64,000 nt of DNA from Evansella vedderi (GTDB taxonomy: Bacteria > Bacillota > Bacilli > Bacillales > Salisediminibacteriaceae): assembly GCF_030813435.1 (NCBI RefSeq), contig NZ_JAUSUG010000003.1, positions 186,001 to 250,000 on the forward strand. The letters run 5' to 3'. Of this stretch, positions 56,891-64,000 are shown piece by piece. The translations under genes and the position numbers were made by a program. The stretch's first letter is position 1. Every line of letters starts with the position of its first letter. The notes below the pieces were generated by a model that saw only the letters and a list, made by a program, of their open reading frames with translations, did not search any database and was not told the DNA's origin.

Positions 56891-56893
56891 CAA

Positions 56894-59323
56894 TTACATC
56901 ATCATGTATGGGTTTGTGTCTATTAGTACGGATAGGTCTGTTCGGGCCATTTCCCCTTGGTATGTTTTAATTATTTCTTGAAGTACTTTGATCATCTTAG
57001 GTTCAACTTTGTATTTTATCATGCATTGATAACGATATCTATCTTTGATCCTTGGAATGGATGAGGCAGCTGGTCCAAATATTAAGGTGGTTGGTGAAAG
57101 ATTCTCACGTAAATAATGGCATATTTTTTCTGTAACTCGTATAGCATTCGTTAAGTCCGTATCACTTACATGGATCAATGTTAAAAAATAATAGGGCGGA
57201 TAAGCTGCTTGCTTTCGTAATTGCATCTCCCTTTGATAAAAAGAAACATAATCATGCTGTTTTACATCTACAATACTATAGTGATCCGGTGTATATGTCT
57301 GAACGATAACTTCCCCTGCTTTTTCATGACGTCCTGCCCTGCCGCTTACTTGTGTCAATAGTTGAAAAGTCCGTTCACTTGATCTGAAATCTGGAATATG
57401 TAGCATGGAATCTGCAGCTAGGATTCCCACCAATGTTATGTTCGGGAAGTCCAACCCTTTCGCAATCATTTGTGTCCCTAGGAGAACATCCCCTTCTCCA
57501 CTTCCAAACCTATCAAGTAATTTTTCATGGGATCCTTTACGCTTTGTCGTATCTACATCCATTCGGATAACTCGTATGTCCGGAAAAACTTTTTGTAGTT
57601 CTTCCTCCACCTTCTGCGTCCCTGAACCGAAGAAACGAATAGAGTCCCCTTCACAGCTTGGGCAAAAAGTTGGTGGTGTTTCTATATGGTTACAATAATG
57701 GCATTGTAAAGTTTGATTTGTGCGATGATAAGTTAACGATATATCACAATGTGGACATTGAGCTACATATCCACAGTCTCGACAGAGGATAAACGTTGAA
57801 TACCCTCTACGGTTGAGAAATAAAACCATTTGCTCCTTTTTTTCTAGTCGACTCCTCATTGCCTCCGTTAAGGATTCAGAGAACATGGACCTGTTTCCCT
57901 TTTTAAGCTCTTCTCGCATATCAATGATATTTACCACAGGTAACTGCACATTGTTTACGCGTTTTTCCATCGTTAATAAATGATATACACCTTTTTGAGC
58001 CCTAGCAAAGCTTTCCAAAGAAGGAGTAGCACTTCCTAATATAACTGGACATTTATAATATCCTCCCCTTTTAATAGCCACATCACGAGCGTGGTAACGG
58101 GGGGCTTCCTCCTGCTTATAACTCGTTTCATGCTCCTCATCAATAATGATCATTCCAATATTTTCAAAGGGAGCAAAAATAGCAGATCGTGCTCCAACAG
58201 CAACCCGTACTTTCTTATCCCTTATTCTCCGCCATTCATCATACTTTTCCCCTTTGGAAAGGGCACTGTGAAGTACTGCCACCTCGGAACCAAATCGTTC
58301 TTTGAACCTTTTTACCATTTGTGGTGTTAAAGATATTTCAGGAACGAGCATTATGGCTTCTTTCCCTAGAGACAAAGCTCTATCGATGGCTTGAAGATAA
58401 ACCTCCGTTTTGCCACTACCTGTAACTCCTCTTAATAAAAATGTTTCATGCTCACCTTTATCCATCTTGTTTAAAATAGGGTTTAATGCCGCTCTCTGTT
58501 CTTCCGTTAAGGGAAGGGCTTCTGTCCGTTCAAACTTCCTTCCCTCGTAGGGGTCTCTCCTTATCTCCACTTCCTCTTGGACTAACACTCCTTTTTGTAC
58601 AAGTGTATTTATGGTACTCCTTGAGGTTTGAGTAGTTTCCATTAATTCTACAACAGATATTTCCGTTGGTTTGCTTATAAAATAATCTACTAAATCTATT
58701 TGTTTTTTAGCCTGACTGGTCAAAGAAGACTTAAATTGTTCTAATTCTTTTTTCGAAAAGGCTGGGCGAACAGCATTTCTTTTTTTCTTCGTTTCCCCTG
58801 TTCCAACAATAGGAATAATCCTGAGCTCCTGTTTCTTTACCCCTTCCATTAACAGCTTCCGCTCCAGATCTGTCCCTTTTTTGATTAGTTCATCCCAATC
58901 AAGAACAGAGTCATGTTGTTTAAAAAATGTTTTTAGATGCGGTGACATATCTTCAATACTTATGTCTGGATGAGGATGAACTTCTTTTTTGTATTTAGCA
59001 CGCATGGCAGCTGGAAGCATGACCTTAAGGACACCAATATGAAAGGATAATGTCTGATCTTTTACCCAAAAAGAAAGATCCAACAGTTCATTCGTCAAAG
59101 GGGGTTCTACATCAATTAATTCTTCAATAGGCTTCAATTTTTTAATATCGAATTCACTCGTTTCTCCTATCTCCAAAACAAACCCTTGTACTTTCCTCGG
59201 ACCAAAGGGGACTACAACCCTCATTCCAGGTAGAATCGTATCAATAAATGGGGCGGGAATAAGATAATCAAAAAGCCTGTCCGTTTGATTTGTTGCAACA
59301 TCCACAATGACACGAGCAATCAT
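56894..59323 (-). CDS. priA: Primosomal replication protein N' (PriA helicase)
   Basis: Restarts replication at collapsed forks. The 809-residue protein has the N-terminal DNA-binding domain (about 1-105), helicase lobe 1 with LLRGVTGSGKTEVYLQAI near 296 and IIIDEEHETSYKQEE, a zinc-binding insert (CRDCGYVAQCPHC and CHYCNHIETPPTFCPSC) near 520-560, and lobe 2 with GTQMIAKGLDFPN and QVSGRAGRHEKAGEV. It overlaps coaBC by 4 bp (ATGA). Confidence 0.97.
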   Translation of the reverse strand: MIARVIVDVATNQTDRLFDYLIPAPFIDTILPGMRVVVPFGPRKVQGFVLEIGETSEFDIKKLKPIEELIDVEPPLTNELLDLSFWVKDQTLSFHIGVLKVMLPAAMRAKYKKEVHPHPDISIEDMSPHLKTFFKQHDSVLDWDELIKKGTDLERKLLMEGVKKQELRIIPIVGTGETKKKRNAVRPAFSKKELEQFKSSLTSQAKKQIDLVDYFISKPTEISVVELMETTQTSRSTINTLVQKGVLVQEEVEIRRDPYEGRKFERTEALPLTEEQRAALNPILNKMDKGEHETFLLRGVTGSGKTEVYLQAIDRALSLGKEAIMLVPEISLTPQMVKRFKERFGSEVAVLHSALSKGEKYDEWRRIRDKKVRVAVGARSAIFAPFENIGMIIIDEEHETSYKQEEAPRYHARDVAIKRGGYYKCPVILGSATPSLESFARAQKGVYHLLTMEKRVNNVQLPVVNIIDMREELKKGNRSMFSESLTEAMRSRLEKKEQMVLFLNRRGYSTFILCRDCGYVAQCPHCDISLTYHRTNQTLQCHYCNHIETPPTFCPSCEGDSIRFFGSGTQKVEEELQKVFPDIRVIRMDVDTTKRKGSHEKLLDRFGSGEGDVLLGTQMIAKGLDFPNITLVGILAADSMLHIPDFRSSERTFQLLTQVSGRAGRHEKAGEVIVQTYTPDHYSIVDVKQHDYVSFYQREMQLRKQAAYPPYYFLTLIHVSDTDLTNAIRVTEKICHYLRENLSPTTLIFGPAASSIPRIKDRYRYQCMIKYKVEPKMIKVLQEIIKTYQGEMARTDLSVLIDTNPYMMM

Positions 59324-60531
59324 TTGTTTTTCTCCAAATGCAGATTCATTGCTACCTCCAATAATTGCTTTGCTGCTTCAGACTTAGTTGTCATGGGAAT
59401 GTGAACAGGCTCCCCCTGTTTTCTATACAATGTCAGTTCATTAGTATCTCCTTGGAAGCCAGCCCCCTCCGCAACAATAGAGTTTGCTGCAATCATATCC
59501 ACTTGCTTTTTCTCTAGTTTTCCAAGAGCGTACTGCTCAATCTTTTCCGATTCAGCAGCAAACCCTATTAATGTTTGATGAACACGCTTTTCCCCAAGTG
59601 TTTTTAATATATCCTTCGTCCGTTCCATTTCAATAACTAGTTCCCCATCCTTCTTCTTTAACTTTTGGTCATATGTGTATTTTGGACGATAATCTGCTAC
59701 AGCTGCAGCCTTAATCACTATATCCATTTCCTCAAAGTTACTCATGACCTTTTGATACATTTCCTCTGCCGATTCTACAGGTATAAACTTTACACCCTTT
59801 GGCGGTGTAAGATTCGTCGGACCGGATACGAGGATAACATTAGCACCTAGTGCTGCTGCTTCCTCCGCAATAGCATAGCCCATTTTCCCAGAAGAACGAT
59901 TAGTAAAAAAGCGGACAGGATCGATGTTCTCACGAGTTGGTCCTGCAGTAACTAAGATCTTTTTCCCATGCCATTCAGGATTGATTTTTTTCGAAAAATG
60001 GTTGTTTATGAGTATAAGAAGATCCTCTGGTTCCGCCATTCTTCCTTTCCCTTCGTAGCCACAGGCTAAATAACCTTCATTCGGTTCCACAAATTGATAG
60101 CCGTAGGATTTTAGAATTTCCATATTCTTTTGAACGGCAGGATGGTCATACATATGTACATTCATTGCTGGAGCTATATAAACAGGGGCCGTTGTTTTTA
60201 ACAGAATCGTAGTCACCATATCATCCGCTATTCCATTGGCGAACTTCCCAATAACATTGGCTGTAGCAGGAGCAACTAAGACCACGTCTGCCCAGTCAGC
60301 GACATCTATATGAGCAATCTTTTCTGGATCCTTTTCCTCAAAGGTATTCGTATAAACACGATCTCTAGACAATGCTTGAAAGGTTAAAGGGGTTACAAAT
60401 TCCGTTGCCGATTTTGTCATTGCCACCTTAACATTATAACCGCTCTGTATTAACTTACTTGTCAAGGCTGCTGCTTTGAAGACAGCAATACCTCCTGAGA
60501 CACAAAGTAAAACATTAAATTTCTTCTCCAT
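59320..60531 (-). CDS. coaBC: Bifunctional phosphopantothenoylcysteine decarboxylase / synthase CoaBC
   Basis: Two consecutive steps of coenzyme A synthesis. From ATG 60531 (GGAGGG, 7 nt) it has 403 residues. The N-terminal flavin domain (CoaC, about 1-180) has LCVSGGIAVFKAA, the APAMNVHMYDHP substrate clamp and the ACGYEGKGRMAEP loop with its catalytic cysteine. The CoaB domain follows, with ITVTAGPTREN-like VTAGPTRENIDPVRFFTNRS near 193. It follows rpoZ with a terminator between them, so some separate expression is likely. Confidence 0.96.
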   Translation of the reverse strand: MEKKFNVLLCVSGGIAVFKAAALTSKLIQSGYNVKVAMTKSATEFVTPLTFQALSRDRVYTNTFEEKDPEKIAHIDVADWADVVLVAPATANVIGKFANGIADDMVTTILLKTTAPVYIAPAMNVHMYDHPAVQKNMEILKSYGYQFVEPNEGYLACGYEGKGRMAEPEDLLILINNHFSKKINPEWHGKKILVTAGPTRENIDPVRFFTNRSSGKMGYAIAEEAAALGANVILVSGPTNLTPPKGVKFIPVESAEEMYQKVMSNFEEMDIVIKAAAVADYRPKYTYDQKLKKKDGELVIEMERTKDILKTLGEKRVHQTLIGFAAESEKIEQYALGKLEKKQVDMIAANSIVAEGAGFQGDTNELTLYRKQGEPVHIPMTTKSEAAKQLLEVAMNLHLEKNK

Positions 60532-60606
60532 TATTCGTCCCTCCAACAAATATCCCTTTTCACACTTCTATCTACACGATACCTAAAAAATCTCAGAATG
60601 ACAAAA

Positions 60607-60635
60607 GAAAAAACAACCTTCAGAAGGTTGTTTTT
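60607..60635 (-). terminator. Rho-independent terminator after rpoZ
   Basis: ACAACCTTC and GAAGGTTGT form a stem with a minimal loop, with A- and T-runs on both sides (TTTTTTCTTTTG on the minus strand), 7 bp after the rpoZ stop. Confidence 0.8.
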
Positions 60636-60641
60636 GATCCA

Positions 60642-60851
60642 TTAGTCTTCTAAGTGATTAGATGCAGTTAATTTCTCTGCATCAATTTCTTCTAGAGCCA
60701 TACCAACAAAATTCACTGACTTGGATTTTTCACTTTTTTGAAAAAGCTCAGGGTTTTCTCTTAATTGTCTCGCTCGGTGAGCGGAAACGGTAACTAGCGT
60801 ATACTTTGAATTTATTTTTGTCATTAAAGAATCAATTGATGGCTGCAACAT
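60642..60851 (-). CDS. rpoZ: RNA polymerase omega subunit
   Basis: The 69-residue protein begins [20 protein letters not shown] and contains [14 protein letters not shown], the omega signature that clamps the beta' subunit. AAAGGAGTGA precedes the ATG by about 8 nt. It follows gmk by 7 bp, as in most Firmicutes. Length matches B. subtilis omega (67). Confidence 0.96.
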   Translation of the reverse strand: MLQPSIDSLMTKINSKYTLVTVSAHRARQLRENPELFQKSEKSKSVNFVGMALEEIDAEKLTASNHLED

Positions 60852-60858
60852 AGTTGAC

Positions 60859-61470
60859 TCACTCCTTTACAAGCTCTTTATATATATGAATAAGGCGCTC
60901 TTTTTTACAATTCTCAGCTGTGACGATGGATTTAATTCGTTCAACAGCTGCCTCCACCTCATCATTTTCAACAACATAATCATATTTATCCATTAATTCA
61001 ATTTCATCTTTAGCTACAGTTATGCGACTATCAATGAGATCTTGAGTCTCTGTACCACGGCCTTCCAAGCGGCTTCGTAGCTCCTTTATGCTTGGAGGCA
61101 TGAGAAAAATAAAGACACCTTCAGGGAAGGTTTCCTTCACTTGAAGTGCCCCTTGCACTTCAATTTCTAAAATTACGTCATGCCCGGCAGCAATCGTTTC
61201 TTCTACATATTTTCTCGGTGTACCATAATAATTATCAACATATTTTGCCCATTCTAAAAGCTCGTTATTTTCTATCATGGATTCAAACTCCTCTTTTGAC
61301 TTAAAGAAGTAGTTTACACCATCTATCTCCCCTTCACGAGGGTTTCTTGTTGTGGCTGAAACGGAATATCGAATATGTGTATCATGTTTTCTTAAAGCTC
61401 CGCATACCGTACCTTTCCCAACACCAGAAGGGCCGGAAAGAACTATAAGTAATCCCTTATCTCTTTTCAT
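60859..61470 (-). CDS. gmk: Guanylate kinase
   Basis: Phosphorylates GMP to GDP. The 203-residue protein has the P-loop [11 protein letters not shown] at residues 12-22, the GMP-binding region [20 protein letters not shown] near 38-57, and the lid region [17 protein letters not shown] near 134-150. TGGAGG precedes the ATG. It leads the gmk-rpoZ unit after a 775-bp repeat-bearing gap. Confidence 0.97.
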   Translation of the reverse strand: MKRDKGLLIVLSGPSGVGKGTVCGALRKHDTHIRYSVSATTRNPREGEIDGVNYFFKSKEEFESMIENNELLEWAKYVDNYYGTPRKYVEETIAAGHDVILEIEVQGALQVKETFPEGVFIFLMPPSIKELRSRLEGRGTETQDLIDSRITVAKDEIELMDKYDYVVENDEVEAAVERIKSIVTAENCKKERLIHIYKELVKE

Positions 61471-61709
61471 AAATACCTCCAGCTTTCATTTACCGACTCG
61501 TCTCTCAATGTTTTACCATACTTTTCCCCTAATATTCAAGGTCAATTATAAAAAAGATGAGAATAAACTTAATTTATTATGTAAAAAATAGCGAACCGGG
61601 AAAAAGAAAGTCATTTAATCTGTCTTTCACTAATTTAATTTAAAATATATAATGCAAATTTTTATACTACTTATGGAAATTTTCATTTGTAGGGATTCTA
61701 CCCTCCAAA

Positions 61710-61860
61710 GGCGAATCAGGTTGTCATTCGCTACGGTCCACTCCCTTTCCGCGGACGACCTGTCAAGCCCCCACGGGCTTCGCCCTGTGTGGTCTTGACT
61801 TACTCGTTCTTCCGCTGGAGTGTCGTGGACCTTCGCTCATTCCAATGCAGACTTAAATTT
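61710..61860. repeat. Dispersed repeat, family B, inverted copy
   Basis: CAGGTTGTCATTCGCTACGG at the left end and CCTTCGCTCATTCCAATGC at the right end are the reverse complements of the ends of the copy at 15955-16125. The centre differs and includes CCCACGGGCTTCGCCCTGTG. Confidence 0.7.
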
Positions 61861-61904
61861 TCATTTTCCATGGTGGGAATTATCATTCATGGAGGTCTAC
61901 TGAA

Positions 61905-62125
61905 AATACAAAATCCATGTTGTCGTTCGCACTCTCGAAGGAGTGGAAGGCGGCGACTCCAGCGACGAGCGTTTACTTCTTGAATAAGCTTCGAGTTGTC
62001 TCGACGCAGCTTCTACAGCGCGTAGCTAGAAGAGGAAGAGACAGGAACCCGAGGAGGCTGAAGCATTGCCCGCAGAAGCCAGGATGGCGACATTACGCCT
62101 GTAACGGATTCGAGAGACAAGGTTA
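61905..62125. repeat. Dispersed repeat, family A, inverted copy
   Basis: Contains GGCGGCGACTCCAGCGACG, AATAAGCTTCGAG, GGCTGAAGCATTGCCCGC and CATTACGCCTGTAACGG, the reverse complements of family A words at 2590, 15608 and 47695. With the family B copy it fills most of the 61471-62245 gap. Confidence 0.65.
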
Positions 62126-62201
62126 ATGCATGTTTATACTACATAGTGTAATTTTTATCTATTGAGTTTCCACTAAAAATTTACACCTTGCTGTCAAAGT
62201 T

Positions 62202-62227
62202 TGATGCCATCGGAAATTCCGATGGCA
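62202..62227 (-). terminator. Stem-loop after remA
   Basis: ATGCCATCGGAA and TTCCGATGGCAT form a near-perfect stem 19 bp after the remA stop. The minus-strand tail (CAAACTTTG) is not U-rich. Confidence 0.6.
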
Positions 62228-62245
62228 TGATTAAGTGAAATTATG

Positions 62246-62509
62246 TTATTCCTCAGATACTTCATCTTTGTTATTGAACACCCTTTGTGCCACAGTTTCC
62301 GGTTGAACTGCAGATAAAATGACATGATCGCTGTCAGCTATGATCACTGCACGTGTCCTTCTTCCATACGTAGCATCAATGAGCATATTTCTTTCTCTTG
62401 CTTCATTAATAATACGTTTAATTGGAGCAGACTCAGGACTTACGATTGAAATAATACGATTGGCAGAAACAATATTTCCAAACCCAATGTTAATCAGTCT
62501 AATATCCAT
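62246..62509 (-). CDS. remA: Extracellular matrix regulator RemA (YlzA)
   Basis: DNA-binding activator of biofilm matrix and osmoprotection genes in B. subtilis. From ATG 62509 it has 87 residues, starting [20 protein letters not shown]. It contains [20 protein letters not shown] and [20 protein letters not shown], nearly the B. subtilis pattern. The AGGGGA binding site favours the second of two nearby ATGs. It lies between yloC and gmk, its conserved place. Confidence 0.95.
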   Translation of the reverse strand: MDIRLINIGFGNIVSANRIISIVSPESAPIKRIINEARERNMLIDATYGRRTRAVIIADSDHVILSAVQPETVAQRVFNNKDEVSEE

Positions 62510-62585
62510 TTTCATTTCCCCTAACTATGTCTAAGTATAAAACAATAAGAAAAGCAATAAATAATGCTATATCTTTTATTTTAAT

Positions 62586-63467
62586 TTATTCGATATTCTG
62601 TACTTGTTCCCTGATCTTTTCTAATTCAGATTTCATCTCAACCACACGCTGGCTAATATTGATATTATTTGCTTTTGAACCAATAGTGTTCGTTTCTCGA
62701 TTAATTTCCTGTACAAGGAAATCTAATTTTCTTCCTACAACATCGTTTTGCTGTAAAATTTCACGGAACTGTTTTAAGTGACTTTCCATTCTTGTTAATT
62801 CCTCTTGGACATCACTCTTATCCGCATAAACTGCAACCTCTGTTAAAATTCGAGATTCATCCACTTCTATTTTACCACTAACAAACTCCTGAACTCGTTT
62901 TGTTAGTCTTTCACGGTAGTTTTCCTGAACTGTAGGTGCATATTCCTTAAGGTCTTGCACCGATTGAGCAATTCTCTCCACACGCTTTTTTACATCTTCA
63001 TATAATTGTTTACCTTCCACTTTACGCATTTCCTTCAATTGTTGAACGGCTTCTTCGGTGGCTGAATATACCATCTTCTCTATGTCCTCTGAAACCTCAT
63101 CCGATTCCTGAACATGAACAACATCCTCGTGAAGAAGCAGTTGATCGATAGGGAATGTCTGGGAAGTAACATATTTTTCTGCCATTTTTTCGAAGGTCGT
63201 AAGGTATTGATCAAATAATTTCCAATCAACGGATAAGGATCTATTGACAATCCCTTCTCCCTGAAGATTAATAAATACATCTACTTTACCGCGCTGTACG
63301 TACCTAGATATGAGCTTTTTTAATTTATCTTCAAGAAAGAAAAATTGACGGGGCATCCGTATGTTAATTTCGCAAAATCGGTGATTTACGGCCCTCATCT
63401 CCACTGTAACGTGGAAATCCCCGTTTTCTTTCAGAGAGCGTCCATATCCTGTCATACTTATTATCAT
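62586..63467 (-). CDS. yloC: YicC-family endoribonuclease YloC
   Basis: YicC/YloC proteins are RNases implicated in mRNA and small-RNA decay. The protein has the N-terminal ISMTGYGRS and the VNHRFCEINIRMPRQ and RGKVDVFINL patterns, a long central helical region, and the C-terminal KLDFLVQEINRETNTIGSKA signature. I place the start at ATG 63467 (293 aa, MIISMTGYG); an in-frame GTG at 63482 lies at the binding site. It leads the yloC-remA run. Confidence 0.93.
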   Translation of the reverse strand: MIISMTGYGRSLKENGDFHVTVEMRAVNHRFCEINIRMPRQFFFLEDKLKKLISRYVQRGKVDVFINLQGEGIVNRSLSVDWKLFDQYLTTFEKMAEKYVTSQTFPIDQLLLHEDVVHVQESDEVSEDIEKMVYSATEEAVQQLKEMRKVEGKQLYEDVKKRVERIAQSVQDLKEYAPTVQENYRERLTKRVQEFVSGKIEVDESRILTEVAVYADKSDVQEELTRMESHLKQFREILQQNDVVGRKLDFLVQEINRETNTIGSKANNINISQRVVEMKSELEKIREQVQNIE

Positions 63468-63609
63468 TTCTATCACATCCACATGTATATTCTAAACTTT
63501 TTTATAGATTACAACAAGAGAAACAATTCTTCGAACTGCCAAATTAATGGTTCTGCCGTATTTTCCCCTTTAATTTAATCATGTTTTTGGAAAATAATAC
63601 AACATAAAC

Positions 63610-63664
63610 TTTAAGAGTCTGTTCAAAAAGGTCGGTTTTTGAGCTGTTTGAATAGACTCTTAAA
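63610..63664. repeat. Palindromic element between yloC and rqcH
   Basis: TTTAAGAGTCT (63610-63620) and AGACTCTTAAA (63654-63664) are perfect inverted repeats, with an inner GTTCAAA/TTTGAAT pairing. It lies in the divergent 323-bp gap and could act as a terminator-like or mobile palindrome. Confidence 0.6.
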
Positions 63665-63736
63665 GTCATTTTGATGGATATTCGCTAATCGTGACTAGAT
63701 GAAGCTGTATATCTTTTCTGCTAGCCTTTTAATTGA

Positions 63737-63742
63737 TATAAT
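63737..63742 (+). promoter_or_regulatory. Candidate -10 box of rqcH
   Basis: A perfect TATAAT lies 49 bp before the rqcH start. The -35 position is T-rich and does not match TTGACA well. Confidence 0.35.
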
Positions 63743-63790
63743 AAAGGGAATGCATTATTGTACGTATTTTTAATACATAGAGGTGGTATT

Positions 63791-64000
63791 ATGTCGTTCG
63801 ATGGTATTGTTACCCGTGCAGTTACGAATGACCTAAAGGAACAGCTCCTGACAGGACGTATCGTTAAAATACATCAGCCATATAAAACAGATCTTATTAT
63901 AACAATTAGAGTAAGGGGACGTAATCAATCATTATTTATTTCAGCCAACCCCTCCTTTGCTAGACTTCATATAACAAAAGAGAAATTCGAAAATCCCCAA
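63791..64000 (+). CDS. rqcH: Rqc2 homologue RqcH (NFACT family), N-terminal part
   Basis: RqcH adds C-terminal alanine tails to nascent chains on split 50S subunits, marking them for degradation. Older annotations call it fibronectin-binding protein. The first 70 residues are present before the window ends: MSFDGIVTRAVTNDLKEQLL, GRIVKIHQPYKTDLIITIR and ISANPSFARLHITK, matching the NFACT-N domain. AGAGGTGG precedes the ATG by about 6 nt. It is divergent from yloC, as in B. subtilis (yloA-yloC neighbourhood). Confidence 0.93.
   Translation, partial: MSFDGIVTRAVTNDLKEQLLTGRIVKIHQPYKTDLIITIRVRGRNQSLFISANPSFARLHITKEKFENPQ

Noticed and set aside
1-64000. CRISPR arrays, tRNA/rRNA genes, prophage or integrative elements
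   Set aside because: No regularly spaced repeats, no tRNA-like clover-leaf or rRNA sequence, and no phage structural or integrase genes were seen.

Overview
The window is a low-GC chromosomal segment of an endospore-forming Bacillaceae bacterium. Gene content and order follow the Bacillus subtilis stretch from rqcH/yloC to codW/codX, read here on the minus strand. SpoVM, a divergent alpha/beta-type spore protein and RemA show that it sporulates. I would guess an environmental, perhaps alkaliphilic or soil genus near Bacillus, Evansella or Salipaludibacillus, but the genus is inference.

Layout. 1-2542: hslU (partial), hslV, trmFO. 2778-6143: topA and dprA. 6254-8385: sucD and sucC. 8685-11549: a spore/flagellar-like cluster (acidic 87-aa protein, 58-aa spore protein, ylqH, ylqG, rnhB). 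11699-18551: the translation and protein-targeting block rbgA, lepB, rplS, trmD, rimM, ylqD, khpA, rpsP, ffh, ylxM. 18636-23242: ftsY and smc. 23243-35596: about 12.3 kb that is not part of this locus in B. subtilis. It holds yfkK, a decayed IS1182-type transposase, a 1549-aa secreted family 9 pectate lyase with its own control region, a CBO0543-like membrane protein, a YebC2/YeeI translation factor, a small anchored protein, a class B penicillin-binding protein and a GNAT protein. 35597-45036: rnc, acpP, fabG, fabD, plsX, fapR, recG, sdaAA, sdaAB, degV. 45068-47581: fakA (frame-interrupted), the Asp23-family gene yloU, and rpmB on the plus strand. 48196-56723: spoVM, rpe, rsgA, prkC, prpC, rlmN, rsmB, fmt. 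56894-63467: priA, coaBC, rpoZ, gmk, remA, yloC. The start of rqcH lies on the plus strand at the right edge.

How the genes work together. Most of the window is housekeeping: ribosome assembly and translation quality control (rbgA, rplS, rpsP, rimM, trmD, rsgA, rlmN, rsmB, fmt, rqcH, yebC2), co-translational targeting and signal-peptide removal (ffh, ftsY, ylxM, lepB), chromosome maintenance (smc, topA, dprA, recG, priA), and FapR-controlled fatty-acid and phospholipid synthesis. FapR has a clear promoter and operator at its own gene. PrkC and PrpC form the Ser/Thr kinase/phosphatase pair.

Most unusual points: (1) fakA is split by a ten-A homopolymer. (2) The pectate lyase has a promoter overlapped by a perfect cre site, followed by two related CG-centred palindromes 134 bp apart. 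(3) rnc and smc are separated by 12 kb. (4) xerC/codV, def and thiN are missing from their usual places, with dispersed repeat remnants at the last two. (5) A 58-aa divergent spore protein lies downstream of ylqH. (6) Several families of dispersed intergenic repeats are present. I found no CRISPR array, tRNA, rRNA or prophage. No wholly novel multi-gene system is evident.
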